Source of the DNA: Streptomyces polyasparticus
Lineage (GTDB): Bacteria; Actinomycetota; Actinomycetes; Streptomycetales; Streptomycetaceae
Direction: 5' to 3'
DNA: 64,000 nucleotides
Assembly: GCF_014493765.1 (NCBI RefSeq)
Contig: NZ_JACTVJ010000016.1
Location: 124,001 to 188,000, forward strand
Shown: in pieces, positions 24,207 through 33,462 of the stretch
How the letters are laid out: the number at the start of each line of letters is the position of its first letter
Numbering within the stretch: the stretch's first letter is position 1
Program-made: the position numbers and the translations under genes
The notes under the pieces: model-generated
Database searches by the model: none
The model's input: only the letters and a program-made list of their open reading frames with translations
Told to the model about the DNA's origin: nothing

Positions 24207-24227
24207 TTGCTGTACTTCGCTGCTGTA
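24206..24227 (+). repeat. Candidate integrase arm-type site, right
   Basis: GTTGCTGTACTTCGCTGCTGTA begins at the last base of the integrase stop codon and repeats the 10918-10939 sequence with one mismatch. Confidence 0.65.
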
Positions 24228-24236
24228 CAACGCCAA

Positions 24237-24270
24237 AGAGCCCCAGCCGGACGAATCCGACTGGGGCTCT
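24237..24270. terminator. Element-borne terminator between integrase and tRNA-Ala
   Basis: Stem AGAGCCCCAG / CTGGGGCTCT, extended with one mismatch, lies between the convergent integrase gene and tRNA-Ala. It would terminate the integrase and also replaces the tRNA terminator displaced to 10754-10782. Confidence 0.8.
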
Positions 24271-24274
24271 GAGC

Positions 24275-24322
24275 TGCGGTGGACCTGTGGGGATTTGAAC
24301 CCCAGACCCCCTCGATGCGAAC
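24275..24322. repeat. att core copy within tRNA-Ala
   Basis: 48 bp identical to 10788-10835. It spans the 3' end of the intact tRNA gene up to the anticodon loop, so insertion rebuilds a complete tRNA. Confidence 0.95.
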
Positions 24323-24353
24323 GAGGTGCGCTACCAGACTGCGCCACAGGCCC
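24280..24353 (-). tRNA. tRNA-Ala (anticodon CGC)
   Basis: A 74-nt tRNA on the minus strand. The acceptor is GGGCCTG paired with CAGGTCC and includes the G3-U70 pair that identifies alanine tRNAs. D, anticodon (CCTCG / CGAGG, loop TTCGCAT giving CGC) and T arms (TGGGG / CCCCA, loop TTCAAAT) all fold. The 3' CCA is not encoded. It reads GCG codons. Its 3' half is the AICE 1 attachment site. Confidence 0.95.
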
Positions 24354-24372
24354 TTGCAACGAGTGAAACTTT

Positions 24373-24392
24373 AGCACCCCGATCGGGGTGCT
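24373..24392 (-). terminator. Terminator downstream of sepX
   Basis: A perfect 20-bp palindrome AGCACCCCGATCGGGGTGCT, followed in the minus direction by AAAGTTT, lies 47 bp after the sepX stop and just upstream of tRNA-Ala. Confidence 0.7.
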
Positions 24393-24438
24393 TGGAAATC
24401 CGTTCCGTCCAGGTCAGGTGGAGGGCCCGGAAGAGGCC

Positions 24439-25560
24439 TCACTCGTTGGCCGCGCGCGGGCGCTCGGGGTCCGCGTACTGGTCGAAGAGCGGGGTGCGGC
24501 CGCGCTCGCGCGAACGCCGTCCCGAGGCGGCGCGGCGCGCGGCGGCCTGCGGGTCGGGCTTGGCCGCGGGCCGGGCTTCCTGCTCTTCGTGCTCCTCGGC
24601 GGGTGCGGCGGCCCGGCGGTCGTTCTGCCCGACCGTCGAGGAGCGCGCCGAGCTCCAGGTGTCCGGCGCCCCGAGGTCGACCTCGCTGTGGGCGCGGGGC
24701 GCGACCGGCGCGGTGACGTACGTGGGCAGCGGGACCGGCACGGGCTCCCAGCTGTCGCCGCGGGCACCGCCGCGCTCGCGCTCACGCTGCTGGTCGACCC
24801 ACTCGGCGTGATCGGTCTGCTCGACAAGGGCGCGCCGGTCGGCGGCGAGGTCGGGCCCGGCCGCGGCGCTCTCGCGGGCGGCACTCTCGCGGCGCTGTGC
24901 GGCGCTGCGCTCGCGGACGCGGCGCGCGGCGGCCTCGGCGCGGCGGCGGTCCATCACGTACGCGAAGCGCCGGCGTTCCTGGGCCCGCAGATGAAGGATG
25001 TACGCGCTCAGGAGCAGGGCGGGCAGCGCGGGCGCCCACAGGAGCCTGAGCCCGCCGACCGCGGCGACGACGGCCCCGAGGGTGAAGCCGAGAAAGAGCA
25101 TCATCGTGGTGCGCCTGCGGCGGGCGAGCACCTTCGAGCGGCGGGCGCGCGCGGCGGCCTGCGGATCGGGGCGGCGCTCCGGGGACTTGGCGCGGTCGGC
25201 GGCCTGGGGGCGCTCGGCCGCCTCGGTCCGTTCGGGCACCCGGTCCGGTTCGGGGACCTGGGCGGCCTCGGGCGCCTCGGGCGCCGTGGGCGCGGCGAAG
25301 GACCGGACGTCGACGGATCCCGTCAGGGGCTCCGCGACGGCCGGTTCGGACCCGGGCTCGTCGCTCTCGCCGCGGGCCTTGAGGCCCTTGGCGTAGCGGC
25401 GCTCCATCCCCGCCCGTCCGGACAGCAGACGGATGGCGGTGGAGAAGCGTTCCGTCGGACGGGCTTCATTGAGCTCGTCCTGCCTACGGAGCCACATCGG
25501 CACCAAGTAGGCGGCCCAGGCCCCGACGATGACTGCGTAGATGAGGCCGCTGCTGCTCAC
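24439..25560 (-). CDS. sepX: divisome membrane protein SepX/GlpR
   Basis: A 373-residue protein: an N-terminal transmembrane helix (SGLIYAVIVGAWAAYLVPMWLRR), a long low-complexity Ala/Pro/Glu-rich region, two adjacent transmembrane helices at about residues 152-187 preceded by an Arg-rich stretch, and a charged disordered tail. This matches actinobacterial SepX/GlpR, the membrane receptor of the gephyrin-like protein Glp at the division septum. The gene order with rimJ, glp, galU and 5-FCL nearby is the same as Rv0992c-Rv0996 in M. tuberculosis, which supports the call. Confidence 0.87.
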   Translation of the reverse strand: MSSSGLIYAVIVGAWAAYLVPMWLRRQDELNEARPTERFSTAIRLLSGRAGMERRYAKGLKARGESDEPGSEPAVAEPLTGSVDVRSFAAPTAPEAPEAAQVPEPDRVPERTEAAERPQAADRAKSPERRPDPQAAARARRSKVLARRRRTTMMLFLGFTLGAVVAAVGGLRLLWAPALPALLLSAYILHLRAQERRRFAYVMDRRRAEAAARRVRERSAAQRRESAARESAAAGPDLAADRRALVEQTDHAEWVDQQRERERGGARGDSWEPVPVPLPTYVTAPVAPRAHSEVDLGAPDTWSSARSSTVGQNDRRAAAPAEEHEEQEARPAAKPDPQAAARRAASGRRSRERGRTPLFDQYADPERPRAANE

Positions 25561-25723
25561 GCCTCACACGGTAGAGGGGTTTCGGTGAGGCCATCTGCCA
25601 ATTGGCCCGGTGTGTCGCACGATCTGGCTGATATCTCGAACTTTTTTTGTGACTGATGCGATCAGCAGGCTTCGATTACAGGCATATTCACGGTCAAACG
25701 CCGGTCATTTTCGAACAAGCATT

Positions 25724-26395
25724 TCATTTCTGCTGTTCGTGATCCTGCGCGATCCCTTGTCCGCGATCCTGCTGGTGACGCTCGCGTTCCTGCTCCTGGG
25801 CGGCCAGTCTGCGCGACTGGTGCCACCGGTTGAGCAGCCCTTCGGGCACCTCTTCCGCGGTCAGCGCGAACACCAGATGATCGCGCCACCCTCCATCAAT
25901 GTGGAGATAGCGTGGACGAAGTCCTTCCGAACGGAATCCGAGTTTCTCGACGACTCTGCGGCTCGGTGTGTTCTCGGGGCGAATACAGACTTCCATGCGG
26001 TGCAGACCGACCGTACGGAAGCAGTGGTCGACCGCGAGCGCGACCGAGGTCGGCATGACACCGCGGCCCGCGACCGACTGGTCCACCCAGTAGCCGACAT
26101 GGCCCGAGCACATCGAGCCCCAGGTGATCCCGGCGACCGTGAGCTGGCCGACCAGCCTTCCCTCGTACTCGATGACGAAGGGCAGCATCCGGCCCGCGTT
26201 GGCCTCCGCGCGCAGATGGCGGACCATCTGCCGGTACGTGGGCCGCTGGATGGGCGGTGCGCCGGGCGCGGGCGGCGGGATGGTCGCCTCCCAGGGGCGC
26301 AGCCAGTCCCGGTTGCGGCGGTTGACCTCGCGCCAGGTGCGCTGGTCGCGCATCTTTATGGGCCGGAGGACGATATCGCCGTCCACCAGCTCCAC
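25724..26395 (-). CDS. rimJ: RimJ/RimL-type GNAT N-acetyltransferase
   Basis: A 223-residue acetyltransferase similar to ribosomal-protein N-terminal acetylases. It contains DIVLRPIKMRDQ, GHVGYWVDQSVAGRGVMPTSVALAVDHCF (acetyl-CoA motif A) and NTPSRRVVEKLGF (motif B). The start is GTG 26395, because the frame has no earlier start codon; homologues may begin slightly upstream at a CTG. The C-terminal 25 residues are a charged Gln-rich tail. It follows mogA by 17 bp. The 163 bp after it, before sepX, hold no gene and are unusually AT-rich. Confidence 0.87.
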   Translation of the reverse strand: MELVDGDIVLRPIKMRDQRTWREVNRRNRDWLRPWEATIPPPAPGAPPIQRPTYRQMVRHLRAEANAGRMLPFVIEYEGRLVGQLTVAGITWGSMCSGHVGYWVDQSVAGRGVMPTSVALAVDHCFRTVGLHRMEVCIRPENTPSRRVVEKLGFRSEGLRPRYLHIDGGWRDHLVFALTAEEVPEGLLNRWHQSRRLAAQEQERERHQQDRGQGIAQDHEQQK

Positions 26396-26412
26396 CGGCC
26401 AGGAAGGGCTGT

Positions 26413-26922
26413 TCAGCTCGGGCTCCCCGTACTTTGGTCGGCGGGCCTGGGGTGGTCACCGCCGTGCAGCTGCTCGACCGCGTGGACCAGGACGGACTCC
26501 AGTACGGCGAGCCCGTCGCGCACTCCCCCGGTCGAGCCCGGCAGGTTCACGATCAGGGTGCGGCCCGCGACGCCTGCCAGGCCCCTCGACAGAGCGGCGG
26601 CCGGCACCTTGTCCCGGCTGAACGCCCGTACGGCCTCGGGGATTCCGGGCACTTCGTAGTCGATGACGCGGCGGGTGGCGTCCGGGGTCGCGTCGGTGGG
26701 CGAGATGCCGGTGCCGCCGGTCGTGACGATCACGTCGTACGCGGCCTCGACGCCGGCCCGCAGCGCGGCCTCGACCGGATCGCCGTCCGGGACGACCTGC
26801 GGTCCTTCGACCTCGAAGCCGAGCGCGCGCAGGCCTTCGGCGAGGATCGGGCCGCCCTTGTCGGGGTAGACCCCGGCGGCGGCGCGGTTGGACGCGGTGA
26901 CGACGAGCGCGCGATACGTCAT
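26413..26922 (-). CDS. MogA/MoaB-family molybdopterin adenylyltransferase
   Basis: A 169-residue MoCF-domain protein. ALVVTASNRAAAG opens the fold, VIVTTGGTGISPTD is the conserved TTGGTG motif, and TLIVNLPGSTGGVRD is the PGSxxA/G motif. It adenylylates molybdopterin before molybdenum insertion. Its ATG overlaps the moaC stop by 4 bp. Both MoaB and MogA share this fold, so the exact name is uncertain. Confidence 0.88.
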   Translation of the reverse strand: MTYRALVVTASNRAAAGVYPDKGGPILAEGLRALGFEVEGPQVVPDGDPVEAALRAGVEAAYDVIVTTGGTGISPTDATPDATRRVIDYEVPGIPEAVRAFSRDKVPAAALSRGLAGVAGRTLIVNLPGSTGGVRDGLAVLESVLVHAVEQLHGGDHPRPADQSTGSPS

Positions 26923-27398
26923 GCCCGGCTCCAGTCGCCCGACTTGCCGCCCGACTTGGACTCGACCCGTACGTCCGTGATGACCGCGCCCTTGTCGACG
27001 GCCTTGACCATGTCGACCACCGTGAGGCCCGCGACCGACACCGCGGTCAGGGCCTCCATCTCGACGCCGGTGCGGCCCGTGGTCTTCACCGTGGCCTGGA
27101 TCTCCACCGCGTCGTCCGCGACCGACAGGTCGAGCTTGACCCCGGCGATGTCCAGCGGGTGGCAGAGCGGGATCAGGTCGGAGCACTTCTTGGCGCCCAT
27201 GATTCCGGCGATACGGGCGGTCGCGAGGGCATCGCCCTTGGGCATGCCCTCGCCGCGCAGCAGCGAGATCACCTGGGGCGTCACGAGTACGCGGCCCGAG
27301 GCACGGGCGATGCGCTCGGTCATGTCCTTCCCGGACACGTCGACCATGCGGGCGGCGCCCGCCTCGTCGATATGGGTCAAGCGGTCCTGCGTGCTCAC
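26919..27398 (-). CDS. moaC: cyclic pyranopterin monophosphate synthase MoaC
   Basis: A 159-residue protein with LTHIDEAGAARMVDVSGKD at the N-terminus, KKCSDLIPLCHPL (substrate-binding His), and GVEMEALTAVSVAGLTVVDMVKAVDK, the full MoaC signature with the catalytic Lys. It makes cPMP in molybdenum cofactor synthesis. GTG 27398 is the start; an upstream in-frame read through another frame was rejected. Coupled to mogA by a 4-bp overlap. Confidence 0.95.
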   Translation of the reverse strand: MSTQDRLTHIDEAGAARMVDVSGKDMTERIARASGRVLVTPQVISLLRGEGMPKGDALATARIAGIMGAKKCSDLIPLCHPLDIAGVKLDLSVADDAVEIQATVKTTGRTGVEMEALTAVSVAGLTVVDMVKAVDKGAVITDVRVESKSGGKSGDWSRA

Positions 27399-27574
27399 GT
27401 GCTGCTGCGCTCCCGGTCGGGCCGTGTGCGGCCGTGCGCGTGCCCCGTGCGGAGGGCCGTGCGCGGGCCGTGTGTGGGCGACACGGTACCGGTAGCAGGT
27501 GGGGTGCGGTCGGCGAGGACCGGGAGGATCAGGACTCGCGCGCCTGCGGAGGCTCGATACCCCGGAACTTCTCC

Positions 27575-28893
27575 TCAGCCGAGCGGGATCACGTCCAGCT
27601 CGGTCCCGGGCGCGACCTCCGCCACGTCCTCCGGCACCACGATCAGGCAGTCCGCCTGCGCGAGCGCCGCGATCAGATGCGAGCCGGCCCCGCCGACGGG
27701 ACGGACGACGCCCGCCTCCGCGTCGTAGGAGCCGCGCAGGAACTGGCGCTTGCCCTTCGGGGACGACAGCGCCTCGTCGCAGCGCAGCTCGGCGCGCACG
27801 CTCGGGCGGTTGACCTCGGGCAGGCCCATGAGGGCGCGGATGGCCGGGCGTACGAACAGCTCGAAGGAGACATACGACGACACCGGGTTGCCGGGCAGCG
27901 CGAGCAGCGGGGTGTGGTCGGGGCCGATGGAGCCGAAGCCCTGGGGCTTGCCCGGCTGCATGGCGAGCTTGCGGAACTCGATGCCCGCGCCCGCCTCGTC
28001 CTCGTCGCCCACGCTCTGCAGCGCTTCCTTGACCACGTCGTACGCGCCGACGCTGACCCCGCCCGTCGTGACCAGCAGATCCGCGCGGATCAGCTGGTCC
28101 TCGATGGTGGAGCGCAGGGTCTCGGCGTCGTCCGCGACCGCACCGACGCGGTAGGCGATGGCCCCGGCGTCGCGGGCCGCGGCGGTCAGCGCGAAGGAGT
28201 TGGAGTCGTAGATCTGGCCGGGGCCCAATTCCTCGCCCGGCTGCGTCAGTTCGCTGCCCGTGGACATCACGACCACGCGCGGCCGGGGCCGTACCCGTAC
28301 CGTCGCACGGCCGATCGCAGCGAGCAGGGCGATCTGGGAGGGGCCGAGCACGGTGCCCGCGGCGAGCGCCTGCTCGCCGGCCTGGACATCGCTGCCCTGG
28401 GCGCGGACATGCGCCCGGGCACCGGCGGGCCGGTGCACCCTGACCTCGCCCGATGCGCCCTCGGGGGACGCGCTGTGCGGGGTCATCGTGCCGACCGGGC
28501 CCGCGCCGAGGCCGCCGTCGGTCCACTCGACCGGGACCACCGCTTCCGCGCCGGGCGGCAGCGGTGCCCCGGTCATGATGCGCGCGGCCTGGCCGGCGCC
28601 CACGGTCAGTTCGCCCGGACTGCCCGCCGCGACATCCCCGATGACCTCGAGGACGGCGGGGAACTCCTCGCTGGCGCCCTCGACATCGGCGACCCGGACG
28701 GCATAGCCGTCCATGGAGCTGTTGTCGAAGGGCGGCAGCGACAGCGGGACGGTGACGTCGTCGACGAGGACACAGCCCTGGGCGTCCAGGAGCTGGAGCT
28801 CGATGGGCTCCAGCGGCTGGACGGTCGCCAGGATGTCCTCGAGGTGCTCGGTCACCGACCACACGTGGGCGGCCTGATCCGTGGTGCTGCTGC

Positions 28894-28897
<4 letters not shown>
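27575..28897 (-). CDS. glp: gephyrin-like protein Glp / MoeA-family molybdotransferase
   Basis: A 440-residue MoeA-like protein: domain with PPFDNSSMDGYAVR, the MoCF domain with VVVMSTGSEL and LLVTTGGVSVGAYD, GKPQGFG, and ALPGNPVSS, then a C-terminal beta domain. MoeA inserts molybdenum; in actinobacteria with SepX/GlpR the copy beside galU is Glp, which binds FtsZ at the septum. The presence of sepX in the same cluster favours the Glp role, perhaps alongside cofactor synthesis. Start overlaps the galU stop (ATGA). Confidence 0.9.
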
Positions 28898-29799
<902 letters not shown>

Positions 29800-29895
29800 G
29801 TCCCGCACCTTATCTGCCGAGAATGGGCGGAAGCTTTGCCTCCGGTTAATTCATTCTCTTTGCACAGGATTGGGACTGATTTGTGTGAACGAGCT

Positions 29896-30513
29896 GTGAG
29901 CAGCGACACCGAGAGCAAAGCCGGAAGCAAAGCTGCCAAGCAGAGGTTGCGCGCGGAACTCCTCGGCGTGAGGAGGGCATTGACACCGGATGACATGCAG
30001 GTGGCCGCGGCCGCGCTCGGCAAGCAGGCGCTCGCGCTGCCCGTCCTCGCGGCCGAGGGCGCGGTGGTCGCCGCGTATGTCTCGGTCGGACGCGAACCCG
30101 GCACGCGGGTGCTGCTCGACGCCCTGCGGGCCCGCGGCGTACGAGTGCTGCTGCCTGTGCTGCTGCCGGACAACGATCTCGACTGGGCCGAGTACGAGGG
30201 TCCCGGCCGCCTGGCGCCGGCCGCCCGGGGCCTGCTCGAACCCGAGGGCGACCGGCTCGGGCCCGAGGCCGTCACACGGGCCGACGCGGTGCTCCTTCCG
30301 GGGCTCGCGGTCGATGCGCGCGGCATGCGCCTGGGACGCGGCGGCGGCTCGTACGACCGGGTGCTCGCCCGGCTCGAGCGGGCCGGCGCACATCCCGAAC
30401 TGATCGTGCTGCTCTACGAGAACGAGGTGGTCGCGCAGGTTCCGGCGGAACCTCACGACCACCCCGTGCACGCGGTGGTGACCCCCTCGGGGGTGCGCAC
30501 CTTTACGGCTTGA
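29896..30513 (+). CDS. 5-formyltetrahydrofolate cyclo-ligase
   Basis: A 205-residue 5-FCL with KQRLRAELLGVRRAL at the N-terminus, LLPVLLPDNDLDW, and GLAVDARGMRLGRGGGSYDRVLAR, the ATP-binding and catalytic signature. It recycles 5-formyl-THF to 5,10-methenyl-THF. GTG start at 29896; a TTG five codons upstream is possible. Its stop overlaps the convergent acylase stop by 11 bp. Adjacent to galU as in mycobacteria. Confidence 0.92.
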   Translation: MSSDTESKAGSKAAKQRLRAELLGVRRALTPDDMQVAAAALGKQALALPVLAAEGAVVAAYVSVGREPGTRVLLDALRARGVRVLLPVLLPDNDLDWAEYEGPGRLAPAARGLLEPEGDRLGPEAVTRADAVLLPGLAVDARGMRLGRGGGSYDRVLARLERAGAHPELIVLLYENEVVAQVPAEPHDHPVHAVVTPSGVRTFTA

Positions 30514-33247
30514 GCACCAGATGGTTCTCGGTCGACTCCTCGACCGCGTCCTTCCCGTAGGACCAGTCGAGGAGCTCGCCCTTGACCCATTTCTCGGTCT
30601 GGTCGGTGTAGTTGGGGCTGTACGCGTGCCCCGACGCACCGGTCAGGTTGATCCACTTGGACTTGTCGAAGTCCTGCAGATTGACCACCATCCGCATCGA
30701 CGGCACCCAGATCACCTGGTAGCCGCCGGCCGCGTTCCAGCCGGTCGCATTGACCGTGGCCTCGCCGCCGCCGAGCTTGTACGGGCCCCGGTTGAGCAGC
30801 CACTGCATGAAGCCCGGGCCCTCGGTGCCGATGGTCTGGTTCTTGAGCTCCAGGGTGTGCAGGCGGCCCCAGCTCCAGGTGTCCATGTCCTTGCCGAGCT
30901 TGGCCGTCAGCTCCCAGCGCGCGTCCTCCATGGCCCGCGCGAACAGCTGGTCACGCGTGGTGGTGGCCGTGTCCGTACGGCTCTTGGGCGTCTGCCACCA
31001 CTCGCTGTCCTCGTCCTTGACGAGCTGTCGTACGACCTCGAACCAGCGGTCGCCGCCGTCCGGCTGCGCCGCGTCCGCGTCCCGCTCGCCGCACTCGCGT
31101 ACCCGCTCGTCGGGGTTGTCGATCGGGCCGGTCTTGTCGGCCGGCGGGACGCTGATGCAGGAGCCCTTGACCCGCAGCTCCTTGGGCAGCTTGTTGCCGA
31201 ACGCCAGCTTCAGGATGTTGCGCCAGACGGCGTTGAAGTACGCGGCCGCGGCCGAGTCGGCGTCCTGGGTGCCGTCCCAGCCCTCGAGGAGCTTCTGCGC
31301 GTCGCGGACGTCGGGGTCCGAGATGTCGAGCTTGACCAGAAGAGGGTTGAGCAGCTTGGCGATCTCGCTGCTCGAGTCCATCTGCATGGTGCGCATGTCC
31401 TCGGTCGAGATCTTCCCGCCGTCCTTGATCTTGCCCTCGATGAGGTCGTTGATCCGCTGGCTGCGCGCGCCGTAGCCCCAGTCCTTCGTCAGGTGGTACG
31501 GGTACTTGTCCTCGTCGATCACGGCCTGGTTGGCGGTCACGATGTAGCCGCGGTCGGGGTTGTACTCGTAGGGCAGCGCCTTCTGCGGGATGTACCCGGT
31601 CCAGCGGTAGGCGGGGTCCCAGCCGGGGGCCGGCAGTGTGCCGTCGTACTTCGCGGCGCGGGTGGGGATGCGGCCCGGAGCCTGGTAGCCGATGTTGCCG
31701 TCGGTGTCGGCGTAGATCAGGTTCTGCGAGGGCACCTCGAAGTCCGCGGCCGCGGCCTGGAACTCCTTGAAATCCTTCGCCCTGTTGAGCTTGAACACGG
31801 CGTCCATCGACTTGCCCGGCTCGAGCGCGGTCCAGCGCAGCGCCACGGCGTAGCCGTCGGAGCGGTCCGGGGCGGCGCTGTCGACGGGCGCCTCCTCGCC
31901 GACCTTGCCGAGCTCGTCGCTGCGGTCGGAGAGCAGCGGGCCGTTGTTGGTCTCGCGGACCGTGATCTGCCGTGCCTCGCCGCCGGCGACCTTGATGGTC
32001 TCCTGGCGGGTCCGGAACGGCTCCACCTTGCCGTCGTAGAGGTAGCCGTCGCCCTGGATCTTCTCCAGGTAGAGGTCGGTGACGTCGGCACCGAGGTTGG
32101 TCATGCCCCAGGCGATCTCCTGGTTGTGACCGATGATCACGCCGGGCATGCCGGAGAAGGTGTAGCCCGAGACGTCGTACTGGCACTCGGCCGAGACATT
32201 CCGGCAGTGCAGGCCCATCTGGTACCAGAGCGAGGGCAGCTGGGGCGCCAGGTGCGGGTCGTTGGCGAGCAGCGGCTTGCCGGTGGTGGTGTGCTCGCCG
32301 GAGACCACCCAGGAGTTGGAGCCAATGCCGTTGCCGTTGGGGCCGACCGCATCCGGCATGTTCTCCAGGACCTTCGAGAGGCCGGAGAGCTGGGTGTTCA
32401 GGGCGGCGCCGGCCGTCCCCTGCGTCGCGGGGGTGCCCGACTGCTGCTGCTGAGTGGCGGTGCCGTTCGGGTTGTACGTGTTGGTCGCGCTGTCGACGGC
32501 ACCTTCCTGCACGATCGGCTTGTGCGTCTCGTACGGGTACCCGGGGTAGAGCTCGCCGATCTGCTTCGGGCCGAGCCGGCTGTACATGAGCGCGCGGTCG
32601 ATCTCGTCCTGCATGTTGCCGCGCAGGTCCCAGGCCATGGCCTTCAGCCAGGCCACCGAGTCGACCGGGGTCCACTTCTCGATCTTGTAGTCGGTGGTGA
32701 AGCCGAGGGCCGCGTACTCGACGGAGACGTCCTCGCCCGACTTGCCCTCGAGGTACTGGTTGACCCCGTCGGCGTACGCCTGCAGGTACTTCTTCGTCTC
32801 GGGCGACAGCTTCTTGTCGTACTCGTCCTGCGCGACCTTGCGCCAGCCGAGCGTGCGCAGGAACGCGTCGGTCTCGACCTGTCCGTCGCCGAACATCTCG
32901 GACAGCCGCCCGGAGGTCATGTGGCGGCGGACGTCCATCTCCCAGAAGCGGTCCTGCGCCTGCACGTAACCCTGCGCGCGGAACAGGTCCTCGCTGGTGT
33001 CCGCGTAGATCTGCGGGATGCCCTGGGCGTCGCGGCGTACGTCCACGGGGGCCGAGAGGCCGTCGAGGCTGATCGAGCCCTTCGTCTGCGGAAGGGAAGC
33101 GCGCACGGTGCTGATGCTCCACCAGGCGCCGAATGCGAGGCCCGCGACCAGCGCCACCGTCAGCGTGAGCACGATCAGTCGGGCGCGGCGCCCCTTCTTC
33201 CGGCCGGCCTTGCGGCCACCCGAAGGGGCGGTGGTGTTCGCGGGCAT
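30503..33247 (-). CDS. penicillin acylase family protein (Ntn hydrolase)
   Basis: A 914-residue member of peptidase family S45. An N-terminal basic stretch and single membrane anchor (about residues 23-45) are followed by the alpha chain region, a spacer, and the nucleophile Ser310 in GIGSNSWVVSG, where self-cleavage would expose the N-terminal Ser of the beta chain. NDPHL follows, typical of the substrate pocket. Streptomyces relatives hydrolyse penicillins or acyl-homoserine lactones; here the substrate is unknown. The enzyme would act outside the membrane. The 215-bp gap to the antiporter gene is AT-rich near its end. Confidence 0.92.
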   Translation of the reverse strand: MPANTTAPSGGRKAGRKKGRRARLIVLTLTVALVAGLAFGAWWSISTVRASLPQTKGSISLDGLSAPVDVRRDAQGIPQIYADTSEDLFRAQGYVQAQDRFWEMDVRRHMTSGRLSEMFGDGQVETDAFLRTLGWRKVAQDEYDKKLSPETKKYLQAYADGVNQYLEGKSGEDVSVEYAALGFTTDYKIEKWTPVDSVAWLKAMAWDLRGNMQDEIDRALMYSRLGPKQIGELYPGYPYETHKPIVQEGAVDSATNTYNPNGTATQQQQSGTPATQGTAGAALNTQLSGLSKVLENMPDAVGPNGNGIGSNSWVVSGEHTTTGKPLLANDPHLAPQLPSLWYQMGLHCRNVSAECQYDVSGYTFSGMPGVIIGHNQEIAWGMTNLGADVTDLYLEKIQGDGYLYDGKVEPFRTRQETIKVAGGEARQITVRETNNGPLLSDRSDELGKVGEEAPVDSAAPDRSDGYAVALRWTALEPGKSMDAVFKLNRAKDFKEFQAAAADFEVPSQNLIYADTDGNIGYQAPGRIPTRAAKYDGTLPAPGWDPAYRWTGYIPQKALPYEYNPDRGYIVTANQAVIDEDKYPYHLTKDWGYGARSQRINDLIEGKIKDGGKISTEDMRTMQMDSSSEIAKLLNPLLVKLDISDPDVRDAQKLLEGWDGTQDADSAAAAYFNAVWRNILKLAFGNKLPKELRVKGSCISVPPADKTGPIDNPDERVRECGERDADAAQPDGGDRWFEVVRQLVKDEDSEWWQTPKSRTDTATTTRDQLFARAMEDARWELTAKLGKDMDTWSWGRLHTLELKNQTIGTEGPGFMQWLLNRGPYKLGGGEATVNATGWNAAGGYQVIWVPSMRMVVNLQDFDKSKWINLTGASGHAYSPNYTDQTEKWVKGELLDWSYGKDAVEESTENHLVLKP

Positions 33248-33462
33248 CGCTGTCCTTGTGTGGTCCGAGCGGTGGAGCGGTCCTTTGAGTGCAGGAGCAA
33301 CCTTAGGCGCAGGGTGTGTTGTGCCAGGACGCGGTGTCGGTTGTCGCCACCCGGACCGTAGCGGAAGGAAAAAGAAGGCCGTCAAGAAAGCGTTAACGAT
33401 TAGGTAAGGTAACGAAGTACCGACCTCTCCGGTGAGGCGACCGCGCGCGAAAGGACCGGCCA

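Larger units (their letters stand above)
10788..24322. mobile_element. AICE 1: pSAM2-type integrative conjugative element in tRNA-Ala(CGC)
   Basis: A 13.5-kb element bounded by identical 48-bp repeats (10788-10835 and 24275-24322). It contains every AICE module: tyrosine integrase and excisionase next to the right att, HUH initiator RepSA, FtsK-like TraSA, Spd-type membrane genes, a GntR repressor and an SCO3933-family regulator. Most of these genes run left to right and many overlap by 4 bp. Cargo lies at the left end (three secreted or lipoprotein genes, one GNAT) and looks less GC-rich than the chromosome. Everything needed for excision and transfer seems intact. Confidence 0.93.
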
